Both the position numbers and the translations under genes were made by a program. From NCBI GenBank assembly GCA_002483865.1, contig DLIT01000170.1, positions 20,257 to 49,562 on the forward strand: 29,306 nt of DNA, given 5' to 3'. The stretch is from Brevundimonas sp. UBA7635. GTDB taxonomy: Bacteria > Pseudomonadota > Alphaproteobacteria > Caulobacterales > Caulobacteraceae. Within the stretch, counting starts at the first letter, position 1. Each line of letters starts with the position of its first letter. Of this stretch, positions 23,057 through 29,072 are shown in pieces. Under the pieces are notes generated by a model. That model was not told the origin of the DNA. It was given only the letters and a program-made list of their open reading frames with translations, and did not search any database.

Positions 23057-23175
23057 GCCCCGTCCGTAACCCAGACACGCAAACGACCGCTCGTGGGGCT
23101 CAACGGGAGCGGGCCGGTTGGGGTGATGATGTTTAGAACGATGAGATGAGTGAGGCGGCCGCGGACAGACAACGA

Positions 23176-23204
23176 TTCACAGGAATAATTTCCTGTGTCA
23201 TTAT
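23176..23204 (+). promoter_or_regulatory. putative promoter with internal dyad, upstream of the three-Cys gene
   Basis: TTCACA (23176-23181) and CATTAT (23199-23204) are 17 bases apart, a possible -35/-10 pair. Between and over them lies CACAGGAA-N4-TTCCTGTG (23178-23197), with perfect 8-base arms. The gene starts 55 bases downstream of the -10. The dyad is unlike the TCTACA operators, so a different regulator is implied. Confidence 0.5.
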
Positions 23205-23258
23205 AGCGCTCGGTAGGCACCAAAACTGCATTGCCAAACAGGCGCAGGAGGATGCTCG

Positions 23259-24014
23259 ATGGCCGACACAACGATTGAATGGACTGACGCGACTTGGAAT
23301 CCTGTCGCCGGTTGCCAGATCATCACGCCAGGTTGCTCGAACTGTTACGCCATGAGAATGGCAGCTCGCCTTGATGCTATGGGCGTCCAGAAATATCAGG
23401 GCCTCACGCGAAAGAGTGGTGATCGTTACGTTTGGACCGGAGTAGTCTTTTGCGATGAAGCATCTCTCGACGCACCGTTAAAGTGGCGTGCGCCAAGGAA
23501 AATATTCGTCAACTCTATGTCGGATCTATTCCACGAAGATGTGCCGGCTGATTTCATCAAGCGCGTATGGGCCACGATGCAGGCCACTCCGCACCATACT
23601 TATCAAGTTCTGACCAAGCGGCCGGAGCGCATGGCGGCAATTGTTGCCGGTGAGAACTTGCCGGTGCTGAGCAACGTATGGCTTGGAACGAGCGTCGAAG
23701 ACAGCAAGGTGATCGGCCGACTTGACCACCTGCGAGCTACGGCAGCTGCTGTAAGGTTTGTTTCTTTTGAGCCCCTTATCGGCTCAGTGGGTCAGGCTGA
23801 CCTCACGGGCATCCAGTGGGCCATCGTCGGAGGTGAGTCCGGCCCTCGCAGCCGTCCGATGTTGGAAGAATGGGTGGACGAGATCTATGAACTCTGCGCC
23901 GACGCTGGCACAGCCTTCTTCTTCAAACAGTGGGGAGGAAGGAACAAGAAGGCTACCGGCCGCTCCTTCAGGGGGCGGACCTTTGACGAGATGCCTCAAG
24001 CTTCTGCCTTCTGA
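23259..24014 (+). CDS. DUF5131 / phage Gp37-Gp68 family three-cysteine protein
   Basis: 251 residues. The N-terminus IEWTDATWNPVAGCQIITPGCSNCYAMRMA carries the family's CX6CX2C cluster (Cys19, Cys26, Cys29), reminiscent of radical-SAM iron-sulfur motifs. Other family marks are KIFVNSMSDLFHEDVP, HTYQVLTKRPERM, NVWLGTSVED, VRFVSFEPLIG, WAIVGGESGP and the end FFFKQWGGRNKK...GRTFDEMP. An AGGAGG site is 7 bases before the ATG. The family (Pfam PF07505) is regularly encoded next to TcmP, as here. Biochemical function is not known to me. Its last 47 bases overlap the convergent TcmP gene. The DNA is more AT-rich than phage neighbours. Confidence 0.9.
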   Translation: MADTTIEWTDATWNPVAGCQIITPGCSNCYAMRMAARLDAMGVQKYQGLTRKSGDRYVWTGVVFCDEASLDAPLKWRAPRKIFVNSMSDLFHEDVPADFIKRVWATMQATPHHTYQVLTKRPERMAAIVAGENLPVLSNVWLGTSVEDSKVIGRLDHLRATAAAVRFVSFEPLIGSVGQADLTGIQWAIVGGESGPRSRPMLEEWVDEIYELCADAGTAFFFKQWGGRNKKATGRSFRGRTFDEMPQASAF

Positions 24015-24900
24015 TCAGGTCTGAGACCGCCTTCTTGGCAAGCCCTATGGCTTTCGGACTGTCATTTGAGACTAGGAGAAACAGCGCAAATTTCTGTTGG
24101 TTTCCAGGACCAATTGACAATGGTTCGGAGACAAAGGGAAAGAGCTCTTTCAGGCGTCGCTGCACATAGGCTTCGATGTCTCGACGATTACCTCTGCGCC
24201 GCTGAGTCGTGGCCTCGAAGAACAAATCGCCTGCAATCACTTCGTCTTGGTAGAGATCTGTCTGCCACTCCGGTCCTCCAAAGATGAAGTCGAGCTTGCG
24301 CTGTTTAGCCTGATCGACTCCTTCGAAACTACGGGCAAGTTGTCGACCGACCGCCTCGATGGGGAATAGATACCAAACGTCGAAGCGCTTAGTGGCAGCT
24401 AAAAGCTCAAGCGTCTGCCAAGAAACTTGCATCCCATATGGATCCAAGAACACCACGCCTCGACGAAGCCCTTTGCCTGCACCCGGCAGGCGCCATTCGG
24501 CTGACTTCAAGAGCTTTGCAAGTTCTTCGTTCGCGTCGCCATGGATGCACTGCACCCGACTATCGTCACGGAGCGCACATAAAGCCGCGTAGCGGGTAGG
24601 GTCAGCCTCGATGAGAACCACCCGTTGAAAGGGCGGCTTAATCGCTAGAGCCCGCTTGGCAGACCCATCGAGTTGCACGACTTCGTGGCCGATCGGCTGC
24701 TGGACGAACAGTCCTCCGGTCTGCCGGGCGGCTGTCCTCTCCCCAGATCCGGCGAAGGCGTCAACATACCAAAGGTCAAATGACCAAGACGCGTCGGCTT
24801 TGCCCTTCAGAGCAGTGGTGTAGAACTGTAGATAGTAGAACAGTGCATCAAGCTTCTGTTCGGTCCAGTCGCCACCAAAGGTGTGTTCAGCTTCCCTCAT
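23968..24900 (-). CDS. tcmP: three-Cys-motif partner protein TcmP, methyltransferase fold
   Basis: 310 residues. It begins FGGDWTEQKLDALFYYLQFYTTAL, typical of TcmP proteins. A Rossmann methyltransferase pattern follows: motif I-like YVDAFAGSGE (45-54), acidic strand VVLIEADP (94-101), HGDAN (120-124) and the motif IV-like VVFLDPYGMQ (149-158). The rest includes WYLFPIEAVGR and FGGPEWQ. TcmP is defined by its pairing with DUF5131 proteins (TIGRFAM TIGR04474, from memory). It lies in the same orientation as the repressor and lipoprotein genes, 102 bases after the latter, and ends inside the DUF5131 gene. A GGGGGAGGG stretch precedes its ATG at short spacing. Substrate unknown. Confidence 0.88.
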   Translation of the reverse strand: MREAEHTFGGDWTEQKLDALFYYLQFYTTALKGKADASWSFDLWYVDAFAGSGERTAARQTGGLFVQQPIGHEVVQLDGSAKRALAIKPPFQRVVLIEADPTRYAALCALRDDSRVQCIHGDANEELAKLLKSAEWRLPGAGKGLRRGVVFLDPYGMQVSWQTLELLAATKRFDVWYLFPIEAVGRQLARSFEGVDQAKQRKLDFIFGGPEWQTDLYQDEVIAGDLFFEATTQRRRGNRRDIEAYVQRRLKELFPFVSEPLSIGPGNQQKFALFLLVSNDSPKAIGLAKKAVSDLIRRQKLEASRQRSAP

Positions 24901-25002
24901 ACCCTCCCCCGAGGTTATCCGGCATTTAGCTCTGACTTACTAAGCCCTCCGCGTAATCCACCTGATCCGGCCGATGACGCGGACCCGGGCGACACCCTGA
25001 TG

Positions 25003-25266
25003 TCAGAAATATCGCTCGGGCAGGCAGGTGATCGACCCGTGGCCTGTCGCCTCGTTATAGGCCCCCAGGGCCGAGGCGACCTGCTTCAGCTCCGACTTCT
25101 GGATTTCGCAATCAGACTTGGACAGATCCCGCGCAACAATGTTTTCAGTGTTGCCGATCGCGTGGACAAGTCGATAGGTGTCCGCAGGCTCCTGCGTCTG
25201 CGGATTTCCGCACCCGCTGACCAATGCGGCGGCAAGCGCAGCGACAAATATGAGACCTTTTCGCAC
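25003..25266 (-). CDS. small lipoprotein in the immunity region
   Basis: 87 residues from a GTG (25266) with GGGAGG 5 bases upstream; an ATG at 25284 would add six residues. The signal peptide (KGLIFVAALAAALVSGC) ends in the lipobox LVSGC, so the mature protein would be lipid-anchored at Cys19 or so. The mature part is short, with NTENIVARDLSKSDCEIQKSELKQVASALGAYNEATGH and two further cysteines that may form a disulfide. It follows the repressor by 34 bases in the same orientation and could be expressed in the lysogen. A role in superinfection exclusion is possible but unproven. Confidence 0.75.
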   Translation of the reverse strand: MRKGLIFVAALAAALVSGCGNPQTQEPADTYRLVHAIGNTENIVARDLSKSDCEIQKSELKQVASALGAYNEATGHGSITCLPERYF

Positions 25267-25281
25267 CAGAGCCTCCCGCCT

Positions 25282-25297
25282 CATTCACCTGTGAATG
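25282..25297. repeat. inverted repeat between repressor and lipoprotein genes
   Basis: CATTCAC-CT-GTGAATG, perfect 7-base arms, directly after the repressor stop. GATAAT just upstream on the - strand (25305-25300) could be a -10 for the lipoprotein, placing the dyad at its transcription start. It shares the 9-mer ATTCACAGG (on the - strand) with the dyad in front of the three-Cys gene. Confidence 0.5.
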
Positions 25298-25300
25298 TCA

Positions 25301-25615
25301 TTATCCGTCCGTGCCGGTCTTGGCGAAGACCTTGAGCATTTCCAGCGCCCGTGGCCGATCATCGGACGGGATTGACGCCCAGACGTCCAAGATGGCGGTC
25401 GGCAGGTCATTCGGATCGTGGTCGAGAATATAGCCCGGCGACGTATTCAGCGCCTCGGCAAGGGCAGGGAGCCACTTGCTCGTCAGCTTTCGCGCGCCCG
25501 TCTCCCAGTGGCCAATGCTGGCCACCGAGCAGCCCACCTTTAGGGCGAGCTCTTCCTGCGTCATGTGCCGGAAAGTCCGCCACGCAGCCAGGTGATTAGT
25601 ATAGGGGCCGGTCAT
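25301..25615 (-). CDS. CI-type phage repressor, XRE family, without peptidase domain
   Basis: 104 residues from the ATG at 25615. The HTH (about 8-60) reads HLAAWRTFRHMTQEELALKVGCSVASIGHWETGARKLTSKWLPALAEALNTSPGYIL, a standard XRE/CI fold. The C-terminal 40 residues are a short helical tail (IPSDDRPRALEMLKVFAKTG), perhaps for dimerisation. There is no S24 self-cleavage domain. It is divergent from the Cro-like gene and flanked by three operators, one of which ends one base before its ATG. No ribosome site is visible, so the message may be leaderless. The longer frame upstream reads through the operators and is rejected. Confidence 0.85.
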   Translation of the reverse strand: MTGPYTNHLAAWRTFRHMTQEELALKVGCSVASIGHWETGARKLTSKWLPALAEALNTSPGYILDHDPNDLPTAILDVWASIPSDDRPRALEMLKVFAKTGTDG

Positions 25616-25616
25616 G

Positions 25617-25631
25617 TCTACATTTTGAGCA
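25617..25631. promoter_or_regulatory. right operator 3 (next to the repressor start)
   Basis: TCTACA-TTT-TGAGCA: one perfect and one degenerate half-site. Its centre is 34 bases from right operator 2. It abuts the repressor ATG, so binding there would block repressor expression (autoregulation). Confidence 0.6.
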
Positions 25632-25650
25632 GGAAGGCGTTTATAGTCCC

Positions 25651-25665
25651 TGCCCAAAGTGTAGA
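25651..25665. promoter_or_regulatory. right operator 2
   Basis: TGCCCA-AAG-TGTAGA: one perfect half-site. Its centre is 35 bases from right operator 1, the same spacing as between the two left operators, which supports it despite the weak half. Confidence 0.6.
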
Positions 25666-25685
25666 GTTTTGCCTTGCGCCTGAGG

Positions 25686-25700
25686 TCTACAATATGTAGG
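25686..25700 (+). promoter_or_regulatory. right operator 1 (overlapping the rightward promoter -10)
   Basis: TCTACA-ATA-TGTAGG, strongly palindromic. TACAAT (25688-25693) within it is a good -10 for the Cro-like gene, whose ATG is 15 bases downstream. CCTTGCGC (25672-25679) precedes it by 6 bases, exactly as at the leftward promoter. Confidence 0.75.
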
Positions 25701-25708
25701 GTTGCGGC

Positions 25709-25948
25709 ATGGCAAAAACCTCCGCTCAAACCCTGATCGACGCCGGGCTGTCTAAGAGCTTCGCCTATCACGTGATGAATGGCGTTCGAGCCATCAGCGT
25801 GCCGCTGGCCCTTTGGCTTCACGAAAATGACGGCCTGCGAGTCGGCCCGCTCGAAGGAGCCGCGCCGGCCAAGATCAAGGCTCTGCGCTCCATCTACGAG
25901 CCCAAGGCCCCCAAGAGCGTCCTCCAGCGGCGCCAGAAGCGAGCCTGA
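25709..25948 (+). CDS. Cro-like DNA-binding protein
   Basis: 79 residues. SAQTLIDAGLSKSFAYHVMNGVRAISVPLALWLHENDGLRVGPL looks like a compact XRE/Cro HTH, followed by a basic tail KSVLQRRQKRA. It is the first gene of the rightward transcript, divergent from the repressor, with its -10 inside an operator. This is the position and size expected of Cro, the antagonist that turns off early transcription. An AGGG lies about 8 bases before the ATG. Confidence 0.8.
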   Translation: MAKTSAQTLIDAGLSKSFAYHVMNGVRAISVPLALWLHENDGLRVGPLEGAAPAKIKALRSIYEPKAPKSVLQRRQKRA

Positions 25949-25967
25949 CGCCATGATCCGGGGCGCC

Positions 25968-26189
25968 TCAGACACTCCGAGCCTTGGCCCGGTATTCAAG
26001 GGCACAGCGGATCAGCAGGTCACGCTGGCGCTTGGTTCGGGCGGTCTGTGCGCGCGCCTCGGCGTCATGGGCGAGGGCCATCCAGTCGACCCGGCTTTGC
26101 GCGGGCAACGGCTCGTAGCTCGCCACCCGCGCCCGGAAATCCACGAACACCACCACGCCGCCTGTCGCGGCCTCTGCCTGTCTGTCCAT
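25968..26189 (-). CDS. possible antisense small gene between Cro-like and CII-like genes
   Basis: 73 residues on the strand opposite to its neighbours. It has normal high-GC codon use, AAGG 5-6 bases before the ATG, and a convincing amphipathic helical second half (VDWMALAHDAEARAQTARTKRQRDLLIRCALEYRAKA). Alternatives: a non-coding stretch with chance bias. The + strand here has no gene with a better case, so the 300-base gap would otherwise be empty. Not recognised. Confidence 0.5.
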   Translation of the reverse strand: MDRQAEAATGGVVVFVDFRARVASYEPLPAQSRVDWMALAHDAEARAQTARTKRQRDLLIRCALEYRAKARSV

Positions 26190-26254
26190 GGGGCCTTTGT
26201 CGCCCAGGGCGAGGCAAGCGTCACCGAAACACCCAGCCTGAACATTTTGAGAAC

Positions 26255-26659
26255 ATGAGCACAGCTGTCATCAAGGCGCTGACGAAGCGCATTCGCCTCC
26301 GCATCGGCTCAACTGAAATGGCCGCCAGGTCCGCCGGAGTAAGCCCGGGCGTCTGGTCCCATTACGAAAGCGCCGACAAGGCCGACACCAGCATTCCGCT
26401 GCACCGCCTGGCCCAAATGTCCCTGACCGCTGCCGAGCGCCGCGAGATCATCGACCTGTTCACCGAAGATGATGACCAGGTGGTCGAGTGCCTGATGGCA
26501 GAGGCGAGTGAAGCCACCGAGGCAGCGGCGACGCTGCAGGGGCTGGTGCGGGTCGCCACCCGCGATGGCCGTGTCACCGAGGCCGAGGCCCGCCGCATCC
26601 GCGATGCCGCCCTGACCGCCAAGGAACAGATCAACGATGTCCTGAAAGGGGTGGCCTGA
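26255..26659 (+). CDS. CII-like / early regulatory protein
   Basis: 134 residues from the ATG at 26255. The N-terminal HTH includes LRIGSTEMAARSAGVSPGVWSHYESADKADTSIPLHRLAQM, resembling phage CII or Cro/CI-type regulators. The second half is helical and acidic (EASEATEAAATLQGLVRVATRDGRVTEAEARRIRDAAL). Its position after Cro and before replication genes matches cII. No ribosome site is evident and ACATTTTGAG, identical to part of right operator 3, ends 3 bases before the start. The frame is open upstream but that part is not convincing. It is coupled to the next gene (TGATG). Confidence 0.7.
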   Translation: MSTAVIKALTKRIRLRIGSTEMAARSAGVSPGVWSHYESADKADTSIPLHRLAQMSLTAAERREIIDLFTEDDDQVVECLMAEASEATEAAATLQGLVRVATRDGRVTEAEARRIRDAALTAKEQINDVLKGVA

Positions 26660-26871
26660 TGCGTATTCACATCCTCTCCCGGCTGTTCCGCGATCCGGTG
26701 AAGGCCGAGCTGGAATCCGCGCGCTCGGCATTCGCTGAGGCCTACCGCGAGAACCGGGCCGCCACGGATCGACAGGACACGCGCCGGATGCGGGCGTCGG
26801 CCATCGCGCTCCGGGCCGCCAATACCCGACTGCTGCGCGCTGAAATGGCCTTTGACGAGGCCCGCGCATGA
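26659..26871 (+). CDS. hypothetical phage protein, helical
   Basis: 70 residues, nearly all helical and rich in Arg, Ala and Glu (KAELESARSAFAEAYRENRAATDRQDTRRMRASAIALRAANTRLLRAEMAFDEARA), so a probable coiled coil. One-base overlap with the gene before it and ATGA overlap with the next. Function unknown. Confidence 0.65.
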   Translation: MRIHILSRLFRDPVKAELESARSAFAEAYRENRAATDRQDTRRMRASAIALRAANTRLLRAEMAFDEARA

Positions 26872-27023
26872 CCCGGCTTGTCAATGTCGAAACCTGCACC
26901 CTGCGCCGGGACGAGAAGTACCTGATCACCTATCGCATCGCTGGGGAGACCTACTCCGCCATCTCGGCCCGGCCAGTCCGGGTGGGATCGGACGTGCGTG
27001 TGCGCGACGGGAAGGTGGTCTGA
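26868..27023 (+). CDS. small hypothetical phage protein
   Basis: 51 residues (begins MTRLVNVETCTLRRDEKYLI and ends VRVRDGKVV), identified by translating the gap between two overlapping genes. It looks like a small beta-rich domain. Its ATG overlaps the previous stop (ATGA) and its TGA touches the next ATG (TGATG), which is the main support. The longer frame that runs through this interval in another register is not used. Confidence 0.68.
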   Translation: MTRLVNVETCTLRRDEKYLITYRIAGETYSAISARPVRVGSDVRVRDGKVV

Positions 27024-27433
27024 TGGGTCGGGCGACCAATGCGGGGGCAAGCCCTTCTGCCGGGCTGTTCGCCACGACACGTCGTGGTGGCCTGACCAAC
27101 GAAGAGATCCACATGATCGAAGCCAAGCGGGCCGCTCCTCGTCCCGTGCCGTGGCAGGCCATTGCCCGCCAGTTCGGCCGTCCCGAGGCCGAGGTCCGTG
27201 CCGTCTTCGAGGCTACCCCAAGGACGGGCATCGCGCCGGTCGTCATTGCCGAGCCTGAGAAGAAGCGGCCCGGTGCCCAGCCTCGCCAGCTCACCGACAG
27301 GGACCACCTGATCCTGTCGATGGTCGAGGCCGGCCAGGTCACGCAGGTTGCGGCTTCGCGCCTGATGGAATGCACCCCGGCGGCCGTGCGTCGCTATCTG
27401 GAGCGCCGAGCAGACGCGAGGGAGGCCGCATGA
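27023..27433 (+). CDS. putative HTH DNA-binding phage protein
   Basis: 136 residues. Two helix-turn-helix-like segments are visible: VPWQAIARQFGRPEAEVRAVF at about residues 42-62 and VTQVAASRLMECTPAAVRRYLERR near the C-terminus. A proline-rich basic linker joins them. It could regulate or help initiate phage replication, as it lies just upstream of the helicase gene. Not assigned to a known family. Confidence 0.68.
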   Translation: MGRATNAGASPSAGLFATTRRGGLTNEEIHMIEAKRAAPRPVPWQAIARQFGRPEAEVRAVFEATPRTGIAPVVIAEPEKKRPGAQPRQLTDRDHLILSMVEAGQVTQVAASRLMECTPAAVRRYLERRADAREAA

Positions 27434-27675
27434 GCCCCCGGATTGTCCCGCTCAACCCTCGCAGCGCTGGCGACCTGGCACCGGCGGACCAGTTGGCCCG
27501 TGTGGCCGACGTCGTGACCGGCGAGATCGAGAGCATGGCGCTCGACCGTCGCGACAGCGTGCGCGTGGCCCGCCTGTTCACCCGACAGGCCGCGCTTTAC
27601 GCCGGTTGGCTGCAACCCCTCGAGACGGCCCAGTGCCTTCGCGCGCTGGCTGACGAGCTGGAGGCCCGAGCATGA
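27430..27675 (+). CDS. hypothetical phage protein
   Basis: 81 residues from the ATG at 27430, overlapping the previous stop (ATGA). Mostly helical, with LARVADVVTGEIESMALDRRDSVRVARLFTRQAALYAGWL and AQCLRALADELEARA. It overlaps the helicase start by four bases, so it may be a helicase loader or accessory factor, but nothing in the sequence proves that. Confidence 0.65.
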   Translation: MSPRIVPLNPRSAGDLAPADQLARVADVVTGEIESMALDRRDSVRVARLFTRQAALYAGWLQPLETAQCLRALADELEARA

Positions 27676-29072
27676 GCATCCATGCCCTTGAAAGCGAACA
27701 GGCGGTCATCGGGGCGGCCCTGTTTGACCCCGAGGCCTGCGACGTGGCCCTTGAGCGTCTGCGCCCGGACAGCTTCTTCGAGCCCTATCACGCTGCGGCC
27801 TGGGACCTGATTGGACAGGCCCGCCGCGCGGGTGCGCCGGCTGATGCGGCTGTCGTTACCCAGCGGCTGTCGGCCCACCCGGCCGCACAAGGCTATGGCC
27901 CGGCCTATTTTGTGGACATGGTCGAGAAGGCCGCCCTGTGGTCGCTTCCGGCCCACATCGATGCAGTGGCCGACAGGGCCACCCGTAGGGCCATCCAGCA
28001 TCTGGCAAGGGACGTGGCACAGCGGGCAGGGGACACCCTGGATGGCTCGGGTGACCTTCTGCTGGCTGAGTTGGAGCGCGGCGCGGCCGACGTGGCCCGT
28101 CATTCCGGCTCGGCCTCGCTGGCAGTGCCTGCCGGGCTCGACGCCATGGAGATGCTGGAAGCGGCGTGGCGGGGCGAGAACAAGGGCGTCCCGGTCGGCC
28201 TCGAGTGCCTGGACCGCGTAACCGCCGGGATCCGCCAGGAGGATGTGTGGGTCATCGGTGCCCGCACCTCCATGGGCAAGTCCGTGTTTGGCCTCAACCT
28301 GGTGCGCGCCATCGCACAGCAGGGCAGGGGAACCATGGTGTTCTCGCTGGAGATGCCCCGACGCGAGGTCCAGGCCCGCCTGATCGCTGACCTGGCCTTC
28401 GAGCGCCGCCGGGCCTATCCCGACTGCCCGTCGCCCAACGTCCGCTATTCCGACATGCTGCAGGGCCGCTCTGTCGCTGACCAGCGCCAGCTGGCCCAGG
28501 ACGGGGCGCGCAAGCTGGCCAGCCTGCCGATGGCTGTGTGCGACGCCGGGGGCCTGACCATTGACGACATTCGCGTGCAGGCTATCCGCCAGATGCGCGC
28601 GTGGGATCGCTCTGGCGTCAAGCGCGGGGCGGTGCTGATTGACCATATCGGGCTGGTGCGGCCCGTCAGAAGCACGGGCAATAAGGCCGCCGACACCGCC
28701 GACACCGTGAACGAGCTGAAGTCGCTGGCCAAGGCGCTCGAGTGCCCGATCATCTGCCTGTCGCAGGTCAATCGTGGTCCCGAGGGTCGTCAGGACAAGC
28801 GACCGACCGCTGCCGACCTGAACTGGTCCGGTGCCATCGAGCAGATCGCGGACATGATTTGCCTGCTTTATCGGGAGGCCTACTACCTGGAGCGCTCGAG
28901 CGAGCAGGCCGACCGCGACAGCGCGGCCTTTGTCGAGAACAAGCTGGAGCTTCTGATCCAGAAGAACCGATCCGGGCCGTCCTGCAACCTGGAGGCCTTC
29001 ATCGACGTGGCCTGCAACGCCGTGCGGGACACCGAGGAGCGCTACGCCGACGAATACAGAGGGGTGCGCTGA
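27672..29072 (+). CDS. replicative DNA helicase, DnaB family
   Basis: 466 residues. The N-terminal DnaB domain reads ALESEQAVIGAALFDPEACDVALERLRPDSFFEPYHAAAWDLI. The RecA-like ATPase core has Walker A GARTSMGKS (196-204), FSLEMPRREVQARL (H1a, from 224), Walker B VLIDHIGLV (Asp324) and LSQVNRGPEGRQDKRPTAADLNWSGAIEQIADMICLLYREAYY (switch and arginine-finger regions). It unwinds DNA at the phage fork as a hexamer. It overlaps the genes on both sides by four bases or one base. Slightly shorter linker than in the bacterial protein. Confidence 0.95.
   Translation: MSIHALESEQAVIGAALFDPEACDVALERLRPDSFFEPYHAAAWDLIGQARRAGAPADAAVVTQRLSAHPAAQGYGPAYFVDMVEKAALWSLPAHIDAVADRATRRAIQHLARDVAQRAGDTLDGSGDLLLAELERGAADVARHSGSASLAVPAGLDAMEMLEAAWRGENKGVPVGLECLDRVTAGIRQEDVWVIGARTSMGKSVFGLNLVRAIAQQGRGTMVFSLEMPRREVQARLIADLAFERRRAYPDCPSPNVRYSDMLQGRSVADQRQLAQDGARKLASLPMAVCDAGGLTIDDIRVQAIRQMRAWDRSGVKRGAVLIDHIGLVRPVRSTGNKAADTADTVNELKSLAKALECPIICLSQVNRGPEGRQDKRPTAADLNWSGAIEQIADMICLLYREAYYLERSSEQADRDSAAFVENKLELLIQKNRSGPSCNLEAFIDVACNAVRDTEERYADEYRGVR

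Larger units (their letters stand above)
22936..23258. other. intergenic region with terminator and promoter of the three-Cys gene
   Basis: 323 bases without a convincing gene. It holds the terminator at 23033-23056 and the putative promoter with an internal dyad at 23176-23204. Base composition changes here from phage-like GC-rich to more AT-rich DNA. A weaker dyad (CCGCTC...GAGCGG, about 23085-23110) is also present. Confidence 0.6.

Noticed and set aside
24820..24836. TGTAGA half-sites inside tcmP as an extra operator
   Set aside because: Two direct, not inverted, copies within codons for Tyr and Leu; spacing does not match the operator pattern.
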